64,000 nucleotides of DNA from Phycisphaerae bacterium (GCA_012744475.1 JAAYBV010000080.1:1-64000); one strand, 5' to 3'. Positions 24,314 through 32,793 are shown, numbered from the stretch's first letter. Numbers and translations: made by a program. Notes: generated by a model from the sequence alone, not told the origin.

Positions 24314-26359
24314 ATGAAGCCGAAGACCGCGACAGCCACAGCCAGAAGGCGCGTGATAGTCCCCGCTCTGATCCTTGTCCTCGCAGGCGGCGCCTTGCAG
24401 GCGGCAGCCGACGCCAACGCGTCCTGCCCGTACTTTGCGATTCAGGTCGTGGACCGCCAGACCGGTCGCGGCGTACCACTGGTCGAATTGAAAACCACCA
24501 ACAACATCCGTCATTACACCGACAGCAACGGGATCGTCGCGTTTTGCGAGCCGGGCTTGATGGATCGAGAGGTATTCTTCTTCGTGCACAGCCACGGCTA
24601 CACGTTCCCCAAGGATGGCTTCGGGTCGCAGGGCACGCGACTGAAGACTACGCCCGGAGCAACGGCGACGATCCAGGTCGACCGCGTCAACATCGCCGAG
24701 CGGCTCTATCGCGTCACCGGCCAGGGCATTTATCGCGACAGCGTCCTGACCGGCCGCGCCGTCCCGCTGAAGAATCCCGTTCTCAACGGCCAGGTGATGG
24801 GGCAGGATTCAGTCTTTACGTGCCTCTATCGCGGGCGCATCTTCTGGATGTGGGGCGACACCGGTCGGCCTTCCTACCCGCTGGGCAACTTTGCCATGAG
24901 CGGCGCCGTGTCGGACCTGTCCGAGCGCGGCGGACTCGATCCAGCGGTCGGTGTCGATCTGAGCTACTTCGTGGACGAGAGCGGCTTCAGCCGGAAGATG
25001 GCGCCCTTCAAGGAGCCTGGCTTGGTCTGGCTCGACGGACTGCTGACGGTGCCGGACCCGCAGGGCAACGAGCGGATGGTCGCGAAGTTCGCTCGACTGA
25101 GCGGACTGGACAAGGTGCTCGAACGCGGGCTGATGGTCTATAACGACGATACCGACACGTTCGAACCGCTGGTGCGGCCGGGTCTGGAGTTTCTGCCCTA
25201 CCGCAACACAGGACATGCCTTTCCCGTTAGTGTGCAGCGCCAGCCCTATTACTACTTCACGTCGCCTTCGCCTATGGCCGCGCGCCTGCGCGTCCGCGCC
25301 CGGTGGGACGATGTGATCGACGCCAACCGCTATGAGGTCCTCACCGCCCTGCCGCCTGCACCCTCCCGAGCGACGAGCGACGAGCGACGGATTTCCGCCG
25401 CCCGCTGGGTCAAGTTCGGCGAAGTGCTGGCTCGGCGCGGGTCGAGCAAGGCGGATGTCATCGAGGCCCTGGAGGCCGAAGCCAGGGACGTGCGGGTCTA
25501 CGACATCGAGTCGGGCAAGGCCGTCACGCCCCACAACGGAACGGTGTATTACAACGCGCATCGTAAACGCTGGATCGGCATCTTCGTCCAGCACTTCGGC
25601 GGCCCGTCCGTTCTGGGCGAAGTCTGGTACGCCGAGGCCGACACGCCTGTCGGTCCGTGGGCTTACGCCCGCAGGATCGTGACGCACGACAAGTATTCCT
25701 TCTACAACCCCAAGCACCATCCGCTCTTCGATCAGGACAGCGGGCGAACGATCTACTTCGAGGGTACGTATTCCTTCACGTTCTCCGGCTCGGAGGAAGC
25801 TGCGACGCCCCGTTACGACTACAACCAGATCATGCACCGTCTGAACCTCGACGATCCGCGATTGACCCTGCCGGTTCCGGTGTATCACGTGCAAGGCAAC
25901 ACCTACCGATTGGGAAGGGACGGTGTGGCAGCCTCAACTCCGAAGGAGTTGGGGATGGCTCCGACAGCGCACCATCCTCAGGCAGCGATTGAGACTGCAA
26001 CGCCCGGTGTTGCATGGGTCGCTTTTCTCGCTGTGGAGCCCGATCGGGCCAGTAGCGGTCTCATCCCCATCTATGCGACGAGCGGATCGAGCGTCCGTCT
26101 GACCGCGGAACGTCCTGTGGAATTGGCTGCTCCGCTGTTCTTCGCGATGCCACCGACCGAAACCGCAGATGCGAATCCGTGTGTCGTGGACCTTTACGAG
26201 TGGCGGAACACCGAGTCCGAACAGGTTCTCTACGACACCGATCCACAATTAAACCGCCAGGGTTGGAAGCGCGCCGACAAACCGTTGTGCCGCGTCTGGA
26301 AGACCCCGCCCGGACCGCTGCTGATCGACCCTCAGGCCGGACCTCGTGATGGCAACTGA
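24314..26359 (+). CDS. Secreted DUF4185-like propeller protein
   Basis: 681 aa with a signal peptide (about residues 12-33) and a GAGGAG site 8 nt upstream. Residues about 40-130 look like a carboxypeptidase-regulatory/Ig-like domain (VPLVELKTTNNIRHYTDSNG). The rest has the repeated tryptophan- and GD-rich motifs of a DUF4185-type beta-propeller (FWMWGDTGRPSYPLG; EVWYAEADTPVGPWAYA; NPKHHPLFDQDSGRTIYFEG), related to glycoside hydrolase propellers. Residues about 537-563 are encoded by a TGGCAGCC palindromic element in frame. It is convergent with a gene carrying a similar propeller. Substrate unknown. Confidence 0.72.
   Translation: MKPKTATATARRRVIVPALILVLAGGALQAAADANASCPYFAIQVVDRQTGRGVPLVELKTTNNIRHYTDSNGIVAFCEPGLMDREVFFFVHSHGYTFPKDGFGSQGTRLKTTPGATATIQVDRVNIAERLYRVTGQGIYRDSVLTGRAVPLKNPVLNGQVMGQDSVFTCLYRGRIFWMWGDTGRPSYPLGNFAMSGAVSDLSERGGLDPAVGVDLSYFVDESGFSRKMAPFKEPGLVWLDGLLTVPDPQGNERMVAKFARLSGLDKVLERGLMVYNDDTDTFEPLVRPGLEFLPYRNTGHAFPVSVQRQPYYYFTSPSPMAARLRVRARWDDVIDANRYEVLTALPPAPSRATSDERRISAARWVKFGEVLARRGSSKADVIEALEAEARDVRVYDIESGKAVTPHNGTVYYNAHRKRWIGIFVQHFGGPSVLGEVWYAEADTPVGPWAYARRIVTHDKYSFYNPKHHPLFDQDSGRTIYFEGTYSFTFSGSEEAATPRYDYNQIMHRLNLDDPRLTLPVPVYHVQGNTYRLGRDGVAASTPKELGMAPTAHHPQAAIETATPGVAWVAFLAVEPDRASSGLIPIYATSGSSVRLTAERPVELAAPLFFAMPPTETADANPCVVDLYEWRNTESEQVLYDTDPQLNRQGWKRADKPLCRVWKTPPGPLLIDPQAGPRDGN
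25923..26002. repeat. TGGCAGCCTCAA element, copy 4, inside a gene
   Basis: GTGTGGCAGCCTCAA (25923-25937) and ATTGAGACTGCAAC (25989-26002) are the ends; inner arms GTTGGGGATGG and ACCATCCTCA still partly pair. The reading frame stays open through it. Confidence 0.78.
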
Positions 26360-26383
26360 CCCGCAGGATGCGCACGGCGCACG

Positions 26384-28477
26384 CTACGGCCGCTCAAAGA
26401 CGCCGCGCAGCACATTCCACGAATCATTCTCCTGCCGGCCGGTGAAGATCAGCGAGAATCCCGTCCCGTCCGGGCTGAGCCACTTGTTGGAGAAGTTCCA
26501 GTAGAATGTATTCAACGGCACGTGTTGCTCGCCCCAGTTTTCGAAATACGCCACCGTCGTCCAGGGTCCCCACGGCTCCGGCGCGTCGAAGATGCCGAGC
26601 TTGCCGCGATGCGTTTCGCTGTGCTCCGTGCACATCAGATAGCGCTTCAGGCCCGCATTGTAGCTGACGCTGATACACCAGCCGACGCCGTTGTCGTCGC
26701 GGAACACCGGCCGGCGTCGCGACAAATCCTTCGTCCAGACGGCTTGGCCGTCTTCGTCCAGGCGTTCGAAGAACTCCCACGCGGTGCGGTTGAGCGCGTC
26801 GCGGTGCGGGACGCGAGCCAGGTCGATGCGCCCGGGACGCTGGACCACCAGCCACGGGACCTTGTCGGGATAGTCGTCCGGCCCTTCCTCGCTCTGATAG
26901 CGAATCAGGTAGTGATAGACGTACGCGTCACGGGCTCCGGCGTAGTTGCGGCCGAACTGGCAGATGGTCGGCATCATCACGCCGTCTTGCCTGGTGAACG
27001 ACCAGTCGGCCAGCGTCCATGTGGCGCCGTGATCGCAGGAGGTCGCCAGCCGCACTTCTTTAAACGGATCGTTACGAGGCGTGAACATGCCCACCCACAC
27101 GGTGAGCACGCCGTCGATGCAGACGATGCCGTAGCTCTTGCCTTCGAGCGTAGCCGGATGCTCCGCCTCATGACCACCCCAGACGTTGTACCCTTGGTGA
27201 TCGTCCCACGGCCCCTCAATACGGGCAACGCCCAGGCTCACGCGTCCCTGCGAGTTGGTGCCGCCGAACCCCCCGCCATCGCCCCATGCGGCGTATTGAT
27301 GCCCATCGTCGGCCCACGTCACCGGCCAGTTGTCGCTGCCCGGTGCGGCCCGCCTGTGCGTCGACCAGTCGAACGAAACGCCCTTGATGCAATCGCTCGG
27401 CGGATACGGGACGGTCGGTCCCGCGACCGCCTCGCCGAGTCTCTTCAGGGCTTCGTTTTCCATGTCACGACCGTCGATGCGGGTGTCGTTCCAACTGACG
27501 ATCAGGTCCAGGCTCGGCACGACGATCATCGCGCGCTTGCCGCCGTGGCCGAAGCAGCCGTAGGCGTCGATCGGCGTATCGGGCCAGTGACGCTTCCCTT
27601 CGCGGTCGACGCCGTTGATCCACCACAGCCAGCTATAGCTGCCCATGTGGTCGGTCTGGTTGTCGGGGAGCCGCCGCGAGCCGATGGACCGCTGACCCGG
27701 GATCATCTCAGCGGCCTGGTCGCCCGCCCTCGGGATCGAGTTGGGAACCGGACTCGTCACCGCCATTCGCGCCAGATCGGGACGCAGAAGGCGCCCGTCC
27801 TTCCACTTGCCGCCTCGCAGGTACAGCAGTCCGAACCGTGCGAAGTCACGAGGAGAGATCGCGGCTCGTCCCGGCCGGTCGTCCGTCCCAAACGCCATGA
27901 AGCTCGGATCGTCCTGGCAACCGATCCGGTCGGTCAGTTGCGCGTGCAGGACCTTGTCGTCGACCGTCTCGTGCGTCGCCCCGTAGACCTTGGTGAACAG
28001 CGTGTCGAACAGCAGCGCCATCTGCCAGTCGTTGTAGGCGTAGGCGGCGCCGGGCTCTTCGACCAGGCCGTAGCACGAAATCTGGTTGGCCATGTGACGC
28101 CATGTGATCCGCGCATCCTTGTGATCCAGGTTCGCATTGATCTCCTTGAGCCTCGGCTCCCATTCGCTCACCGGCTGATCGACGCTCGGAATCCTGCCGG
28201 CCTCGACGGCCTTGAGCAGAAAGTGCGTGTAGAGCGGCTTGGCGGCCGACGCCACATCCATCCGCCGCGACGCATCCCCCCAGGTGTAGACCATGTACCC
28301 GTGCCGGACGACGCAACCGAAGCCGCCCGTATACCCGCTGAACGCCCGGAGCTTCTCCGCATCGAGCCCCACTTCACCGGGCGCCTTCGCCGCCCACTCC
28401 TGGCCGGGATAAACCGCTCCGACAGCTATGCCGCCGAGGCACAATACCAGCATCGAACAGGAAAGCCACTTGTTCAT
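26384..28477 (-). CDS. Secreted beta-lactamase-type serine hydrolase fused to a propeller
   Basis: 697 aa. A signal peptide (about 1-20) is followed by a class C beta-lactamase/PBP-like domain (about 30-370): SAAK catalytic motif at S77-K80, AYNDW as the YxN box, and HGGKRAM as the KTG-like box. Residues about 380-697 form a DUF4185-like propeller (AWGDGGGFGGTNSQG; GIFDAPEPWGPWTTVAYF). I expect an extracytoplasmic esterase or peptidase joined to a glycan-binding or hydrolytic propeller. The fusion and its convergent neighbour with the same propeller type suggest a shared substrate. Confidence 0.78.
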   Translation of the reverse strand: MNKWLSCSMLVLCLGGIAVGAVYPGQEWAAKAPGEVGLDAEKLRAFSGYTGGFGCVVRHGYMVYTWGDASRRMDVASAAKPLYTHFLLKAVEAGRIPSVDQPVSEWEPRLKEINANLDHKDARITWRHMANQISCYGLVEEPGAAYAYNDWQMALLFDTLFTKVYGATHETVDDKVLHAQLTDRIGCQDDPSFMAFGTDDRPGRAAISPRDFARFGLLYLRGGKWKDGRLLRPDLARMAVTSPVPNSIPRAGDQAAEMIPGQRSIGSRRLPDNQTDHMGSYSWLWWINGVDREGKRHWPDTPIDAYGCFGHGGKRAMIVVPSLDLIVSWNDTRIDGRDMENEALKRLGEAVAGPTVPYPPSDCIKGVSFDWSTHRRAAPGSDNWPVTWADDGHQYAAWGDGGGFGGTNSQGRVSLGVARIEGPWDDHQGYNVWGGHEAEHPATLEGKSYGIVCIDGVLTVWVGMFTPRNDPFKEVRLATSCDHGATWTLADWSFTRQDGVMMPTICQFGRNYAGARDAYVYHYLIRYQSEEGPDDYPDKVPWLVVQRPGRIDLARVPHRDALNRTAWEFFERLDEDGQAVWTKDLSRRRPVFRDDNGVGWCISVSYNAGLKRYLMCTEHSETHRGKLGIFDAPEPWGPWTTVAYFENWGEQHVPLNTFYWNFSNKWLSPDGTGFSLIFTGRQENDSWNVLRGVFERP

Positions 28478-28585
28478 ATCATCTCTCCACCGGACGGCGG
28501 GAAATACGAAGCACGAAATCCGAAATCCGAAACAAATTCGAATGATCCAAATTCGAATTCTTCAAATGGTCCTCGCTGTGCGACT

Positions 28586-28599
28586 CCGATGGACATCGG
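28586..28599. repeat. Small palindrome nested in a larger element
   Basis: CCGATGGACATCGG, the same core as the palindrome in mfd (3498-3515). Confidence 0.65.
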
Positions 28600-28647
28600 G
28601 GCTTCGGTCATTGGTACTTCGGGCTTTGGGTTTGTTTCGTGTTTCGA

Positions 28648-28663
28648 TCCCGGCGCGCCGGGA
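28648..28663. repeat. Small palindrome nested in a larger element
   Basis: TCCCGGCGCGCCGGGA, identical to the copy in the sulfatase gene at 9212-9227. Confidence 0.7.
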
Positions 28664-28698
28664 CGGATTTCGGATTTGCGGCCGCCTCGGCCGCGTGC

Positions 28699-29160
28699 TT
28701 AGTTTTCCTTGAGAACGACGTCGTCGTACTCGATCTCGAAGCGCAGCTTGTGTCTGGCCTCTTCGGCCGCCAGTGAGCGGAACAGATCCGCCAGTTCGCC
28801 CGCCCCGGCGGCGGCCGCCAGGTCGAGATACAGCTTGTAGGCGGCCTTCTCCTTCTTCATCGCCAGGATCAGGGCCTCGGCATACGTCATGTCACCTTTC
28901 GGCGGCGACTCGACAAGATAGTCGGCCAGGCCAAGGCTCTGAACTCGCTCGCTCATCACACCGAAAGACCGCGAGCCGCGTTTGACCGCTTCGAGCCTGG
29001 CCTTGTGCCCCAACTCCTCGGCCGCGAACTCCTCGAACACCTGCTTCATCGCCGGCACATCCATCTTCCGCGCCAGTTCAAGATAGAAGGCATGCGCCTC
29101 GACCTCGTTGCCAATCGCAAAATCCAGCGCCGCCTCAACGCTCTCAAACCGCTCAGCCAT
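28699..29160 (-). CDS. Rubrerythrin-like ferritin-fold protein
   Basis: 153 aa. A four-helix ferritin-like domain with two sets of diiron ligands is seen: NEVEAHAFYLEL...EEFAAEELGHKARLE and KKEKAAYKLYLDL...LAAEEARHKLRFE. There is no C-terminal rubredoxin domain. It probably reduces peroxide or handles iron in an anaerobic or microaerobic cell. The start MAERFESVEAA follows GGGGGACGAG at fair spacing. Confidence 0.88.
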   Translation of the reverse strand: MAERFESVEAALDFAIGNEVEAHAFYLELARKMDVPAMKQVFEEFAAEELGHKARLEAVKRGSRSFGVMSERVQSLGLADYLVESPPKGDMTYAEALILAMKKEKAAYKLYLDLAAAAGAGELADLFRSLAAEEARHKLRFEIEYDDVVLKEN

Positions 29161-29463
29161 CTCGTCCCCCGATTCGTCTTCGAGTCTTCTGTCACGGAAG
29201 CACACCGCCGCCGAGCACGCCATGGATTCTACCAGGGACCGCCCCATGACAGAAGGTCGAAACCCCTGGCGAAACGCGGATCAATTGAGTTGGTCCCCTG
29301 CGCCTGATTCGAGAGCGTCCGCGATGTGGCAGAATGGAAACGCAGAAGGGTGTTGCCCGCGTAGGGGAATTGGGCCGGGTCGTGCATCGATGCTCCGTAC
29401 GTGGATCGGTACGCTCCCGGATCGCCCCAGCGTAGAACGCCGTGCTTTCTGGCCGGATGCAGG
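29161..29463. other. Intergenic region with one arm of a direct repeat
   Basis: 303 bp between rubrerythrin and the toxin remnant. It contains the direct repeat 29311-29373, which recurs at 30071-30134 on the other side of the toxin-antitoxin pair. No gene is seen. Confidence 0.55.
29311..29373. repeat. Direct repeat flanking the toxin-antitoxin locus, left copy
   Basis: About 62 bp with a perfect core AAACGCAGAAGGGTGTTGC and about 80-85% overall match to 30071-30134. Confidence 0.75.
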
Positions 29464-29760
29464 TCACTCGGACATCAGACGTTGGCGTGTCCAGCTTGGG
29501 TTCCGCCTGCAATCGAGCACCGCCATGATGAGAACCTGCCCTTCGCGTACCTGGTAGTACACGGCAAATGGGAACCGCTTCACAAGAAGCCGATGGTGTC
29601 CAAGAACCACCTGATGGATACCGCCATACTCGGCCAGTGAATCGATGTCGGAGTAGACTGAGTCAAGAAAATAGGAGCCGAGTCCCAGGGATTACCTCTC
29701 ATAGAACCAGAATCCGTCCAGGAGGTCCTTCTCGGCGGCATCGAGGATGGCGACCTTCAC
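29464..29760 (-). pseudogene. RelE/ParE-family toxin gene interrupted by a stop
   Basis: A GTG at 29760 overlaps the antitoxin stop (GTGA). The frame reads VKVAILDAAEKDLLDGFWFYER, then TAA (29692-29694), and then continues open for 75 codons with typical ParE/RelE-superfamily sequence (YFLDSVYSDIDSLAEYGG; KRFPFAVYYQV; AVLDCRRNP) to the stop at 29464. Intact, it would be a 98-aa toxin. The early TAA probably inactivates it; no good restart codon is seen soon after it. Confidence 0.8.
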
Positions 29761-29978
29761 GAGACATTCCTTCGGATTCTCTGCTTGGCCTCCTCCCAGT
29801 CGCAGACCTTCGCCTTGCCGGCCTCCAGGGCTTTCTGCCGATCTCGGAGGACGTCCGCGTGCCAGCTTGGCAGTTCCAGCGACTGCTGGTCCTTGGTGAC
29901 ATCGTCCCAGATCGCTTCGATCAGATCGAGCTTCTCCGCGACTGTCATTTCCGACAAGGGCAGATTCACGCGTTCCAT
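29757..29978 (-). CDS. Addiction-module antitoxin
   Basis: 73 aa. The sequence PLSEMTVAEKLDLIEAIWDD and WEEAKQRIRR fits the short antitoxin family paired with ParE/RelE-like toxins (putative addiction module component). The start has a strong GAGGAG site. Its stop overlaps the toxin start. An inverted repeat over the likely -10 box (30013-30032) would allow autoregulation. Confidence 0.85.
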   Translation of the reverse strand: MERVNLPLSEMTVAEKLDLIEAIWDDVTKDQQSLELPSWHADVLRDRQKALEAGKAKVCDWEEAKQRIRRNVS

Positions 29979-30012
29979 GTGCTCTCCTCAAGGTACTACT
30001 GTTTTCGACCTT

Positions 30013-30032
30013 TCATATCATACCAGATATGA
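30013..30032 (-). promoter_or_regulatory. Operator-like palindrome over the antitoxin -10 box
   Basis: TCATATC-ATACCA-GATATGA has 7-bp arms. On the minus strand it contains TATGAT (30017-30022), a likely -10 box 40 nt upstream of the antitoxin start. This is where an antitoxin or toxin-antitoxin complex usually binds. Confidence 0.5.
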
Positions 30033-30070
30033 CGCGTCTGGGCCAGCCCATCCAAGCACCGATGGGCCCG

Positions 30071-30134
30071 CAGGAGCGTTCGGGATGTGGTGGAATCCAA
30101 ACGCAGAAGGGTGTTGCTCGGGGCAGGTGATTGG
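30071..30134. repeat. Direct repeat flanking the toxin-antitoxin locus, right copy
   Basis: Matches 29311-29373 in the same orientation. It lies directly upstream of the GH51 gene and may form part of its leader. Confidence 0.75.
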
Positions 30135-30207
30135 CATAGGCTGGGTGGCGAATCCCGACCTGCATCGGGGCCGGGCCAGTTTGCAGATTCAAGGAAAGGT
30201 GAAAGAC

Positions 30208-32610
30208 ATGAGTGGACGAGGCAAAGATCTGATCGGGCGCGGCGTTCTGGGCTGCGCAATGCTGGCAATACTCGGCGCGGCGGCGCTCGGCCAGAGTAGC
30301 CAAAGCAAAGAAGTCTCCTATACGATCTATCCGGGGCAGGTGCTGAACGGGATCGACGAGAAGGTCTATGGGCACTTTTTCGAGCACATCTACCACTCGG
30401 CCAACGGCGGGCTGTGGGGCGAGCTGGTGTGGAACCGCAGCTTCGAGGAGAACACGGCGGGCCGCTGGTCGGTCGAGGACGGCCAGCTCGTCCAGAGCGG
30501 CTCCGGCACGGACCTGCGGCTGGTCTTCGGAGACCGCGCGTGGACCGACTACGAGTACACGCTCGAAGCCATGAAGACCGGTGGGGCCGAGGGCTTTCTC
30601 ATCCTGTTCCGCGCCGCCAGCGACCAGGCGTATTACTGGTACAACCTCGGCGGCTGGGGCAACCTGCGGCACCAGTTGGAGAAGGGTGTCGGCGGCGGTC
30701 GTCGCACCGTGGGCCGGGCCGTTGAAGGCAAGATCGAGACGGGCAGATGGTACCCGATCCGTGTTCGATGCGAAGGCAACCACCTCCAGGTCTGGCTCGA
30801 CAGCCAGCAGGTACTCGACTACACCGACGAGCGCTCTGCGCATCTGTCTGGCCAGGTAGGCGTCAGCACGTGGTCCACGCAGGCGAGGTTCCGCAACTTC
30901 AAAGTCACCACGCTCGACGGCAAGACGCTGTATGAAGGTCTGCCCTCCGTCGGCGAGGACAGGTTCGGCGCCAAGCACTGGCGCATCGTCGGCGGTGGCA
31001 AGGCCAGCATCGAATCCGAGAACCCCTCCAACAGCAACTTCTGTGTGCAGATCGACACCTCCGAGCAGAGCGAAACGGCTCTGGCCCAAGACCAGTTCAA
31101 CATCCGCAAGGACGACGTCTACGCCGGCTCGCTCTGGGCTCGTGGCCGGGCTTCGCGCGGCCTGATCGTGCGACTCGCCGATGGCACCGACAGAACCATC
31201 GCCGAGCAGAAACTCGACGCGCCGGGAAGTGACTGGCGAGAGCTGAAGTTCGAGTTGCATCCGAAGGTCTCCGACGCCAACGCGACGTTCCAGGTCGTGG
31301 TGCCTGCTGGCGGCAACGTCCGGCTCGACCAGGTGAGCATGATGCCGCGATCGTGGCAGGCTGCCGGCGGCTTCCGTCCCGACCTGCTGAAGGCCGTCGC
31401 GGAGATTCGGCCGCCGATCATCCGCTGGCCCGGCGGCTGTTTCGCGTCCCCCTACCGCTGGAAGGACGGCATCGGCCCGCAACACAAGCGTCGCGCGACG
31501 CCGCGCGAGATGTGGGACGACCTGGACATCAACAGCCTGGGGACCGACGAGTTCATCGCGCTGTGCCGCGAGGTGGGCGCCGAGCCGCTGCTCGTCGCCA
31601 GTATCGGCACGCCGCAGTGGAACGACGACGCCGACACCCACGACTTCCTCCAGGATGTACTCGACTGGATCGAGTACTGCAACGGCCCGGCGACGTCCAA
31701 ATGGGGCAAGGTCCGCGCCGCCAACGGCCATCCCGAGCCCTACAACATCACGTACTGGGAGATTGACAACGAGACGTGGGGCATGGGCATCGACAATTAC
31801 ATCGCGGCGGTCAAGAAGTTCGCCCCCGCGATGCGCCAGGCCGATCCGTCGATCAAGCTGGCCGCCTGCGGCAGCGGCAGCTTCGATCTGAACTGGAACC
31901 GGCGGATGATCGAGGACTGCGCCAAGCTGATCGACTACCTGAGCATCCATCACTACGAGAATCCTGACCACTTCGCCGACGGTCCGTATAACTACGAGCG
32001 GTTCATCCGCCAGACGGGCGAGATCATCGCCGCCAGCGCCAATCCCCAGATGAAGATCTACTGCTCGGAATGGAACGCCCAGAGCACCGACTGGCGCACG
32101 GGCCTGTACGCCGGCGGCGTGCTCAACGGGTTCGAGCGGTGCGGCGACGTCTTCGAAATCGGCGGGCCCGCCCTGTTTCTGCGTCACGTCTCGGCCACCG
32201 CCTGGGACAACGCCTTCATCAACTTCGACCAGTCCTCGTGGTTTGGTGCTCCAAACTACGTCGTGATGCAGCTGTGGCGCGATCATTACGCGCCGAATCG
32301 GATAAGCATCGGCCCCGAATCGCAAACGCTCAACACCGTCGCGACCAAATCGCAGGACGGCAAGACGCTGTACGTCAAGACCGTCAACGCGGGCGATGCG
32401 CCCGTTGCGGTCTCGTTGAAGCTGGCCGACGGCTTCTCCCCCGTCGCCGCGACGATGCAGATGGTCGCCCCCGGCTCGCTCCAGTCCCGCAACACAATCG
32501 CCCGTCCACAGGCCGTCCGCGCTGAGCCCGGCGACGTCCGGATCAAGAACGGCGTCCTGCGTCTGACTCTGCCCGCCCTCTCGGCGGCGGTGATCACCAT
32601 CGGACTGTAG
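30208..32610 (+). CDS. Secreted GH51 alpha-L-arabinofuranosidase with inserted modules
   Basis: 800 aa. A signal peptide (about 8-27) is followed by the first GH51 strand (GIDEKVYGHFFEHIYHSANG). An inserted concanavalin-like/DUF1080-like module (about 82-245) and a CBM4/9-like module (about 250-385) come next, then the catalytic barrel (IIRWPGGCFASPYRWKDGIG). The acid/base is E522 in EIDNETW and the nucleophile E621 in YCSEWN. It releases arabinose from arabinan or arabinoxylan outside the cell. The start at 30208 has AAGGAAAGG upstream. Confidence 0.92.
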   Translation: MSGRGKDLIGRGVLGCAMLAILGAAALGQSSQSKEVSYTIYPGQVLNGIDEKVYGHFFEHIYHSANGGLWGELVWNRSFEENTAGRWSVEDGQLVQSGSGTDLRLVFGDRAWTDYEYTLEAMKTGGAEGFLILFRAASDQAYYWYNLGGWGNLRHQLEKGVGGGRRTVGRAVEGKIETGRWYPIRVRCEGNHLQVWLDSQQVLDYTDERSAHLSGQVGVSTWSTQARFRNFKVTTLDGKTLYEGLPSVGEDRFGAKHWRIVGGGKASIESENPSNSNFCVQIDTSEQSETALAQDQFNIRKDDVYAGSLWARGRASRGLIVRLADGTDRTIAEQKLDAPGSDWRELKFELHPKVSDANATFQVVVPAGGNVRLDQVSMMPRSWQAAGGFRPDLLKAVAEIRPPIIRWPGGCFASPYRWKDGIGPQHKRRATPREMWDDLDINSLGTDEFIALCREVGAEPLLVASIGTPQWNDDADTHDFLQDVLDWIEYCNGPATSKWGKVRAANGHPEPYNITYWEIDNETWGMGIDNYIAAVKKFAPAMRQADPSIKLAACGSGSFDLNWNRRMIEDCAKLIDYLSIHHYENPDHFADGPYNYERFIRQTGEIIAASANPQMKIYCSEWNAQSTDWRTGLYAGGVLNGFERCGDVFEIGGPALFLRHVSATAWDNAFINFDQSSWFGAPNYVVMQLWRDHYAPNRISIGPESQTLNTVATKSQDGKTLYVKTVNAGDAPVAVSLKLADGFSPVAATMQMVAPGSLQSRNTIARPQAVRAEPGDVRIKNGVLRLTLPALSAAVITIGL

Positions 32611-32624
32611 AACGCAAACGCCAC

Positions 32625-32649
32625 CCGGCCCTGCCCCGCGCAGGGCCGG
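32625..32649. terminator. Strong hairpin after the GH51 gene
   Basis: CCGGCCCTG (32625-32633) and CAGGGCCGG (32641-32649) form a perfect 9-bp stem 14 nt past the stop. There is no T tract, so it may stabilise the mRNA end or terminate with help. Confidence 0.5.
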
Positions 32650-32707
32650 GGCATTCCATGTCTGAGGCGTCCCATCTCTGCCACAGCCTGTCTCCACGGG
32701 TTTTGCG

Positions 32708-32737
32708 TTGGCGCGGAGTCCTGCGCCTCTCTATAAT
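32708..32737 (+). promoter_or_regulatory. Sigma-70-like promoter with palindrome in the spacer
   Basis: TTGGCG (32708-32713), an 18-nt spacer and TATAAT (32732-32737). GGCGC...GCGCC within the spacer could bind a regulator. A CCCCAC-AGGCC-GTGGGG hairpin (32738-32754) would begin the transcript. The promoter serves the isomerase-like gene and the hydrolase that follows. Confidence 0.62.
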
Positions 32738-32793
32738 CCCCACAGGCCGTGGGGCCCTATGCGACCGATCAACTGCAATCCGGGAGTCGATTC

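Larger units (their letters stand above)
28501..28680. repeat. AAGCACGAAATCCGAAA element, copy 2
   Basis: Left part GAAGCACGAAATCCGAAATC then CGAAACAAATTCGAATGA; right part GGTTTGTTTCGTGTTTCG and GGATTTCGGATTTGCGG. Two small palindromes are nested: CCGATGGACATCGG (28586-28599) and TCCCGGCGCGCCGGGA (28648-28663). It fills the 220-bp gap between the serine hydrolase and rubrerythrin genes. Confidence 0.75.

Noticed and set aside
29692-29694. Recoding (selenocysteine or pyrrolysine) at the toxin stop
   Set aside because: The codon is TAA, which is neither the Sec (TGA) nor the Pyl (TAG) codon, and no recoding structure is seen.
30153-30170. TCCCGACCTGCATCGGGG upstream of the GH51 gene as a copy of the TCCCGAT palindrome
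   Set aside because: Only the outer six bases pair and with a mismatch; it may be a decayed copy but cannot be supported.
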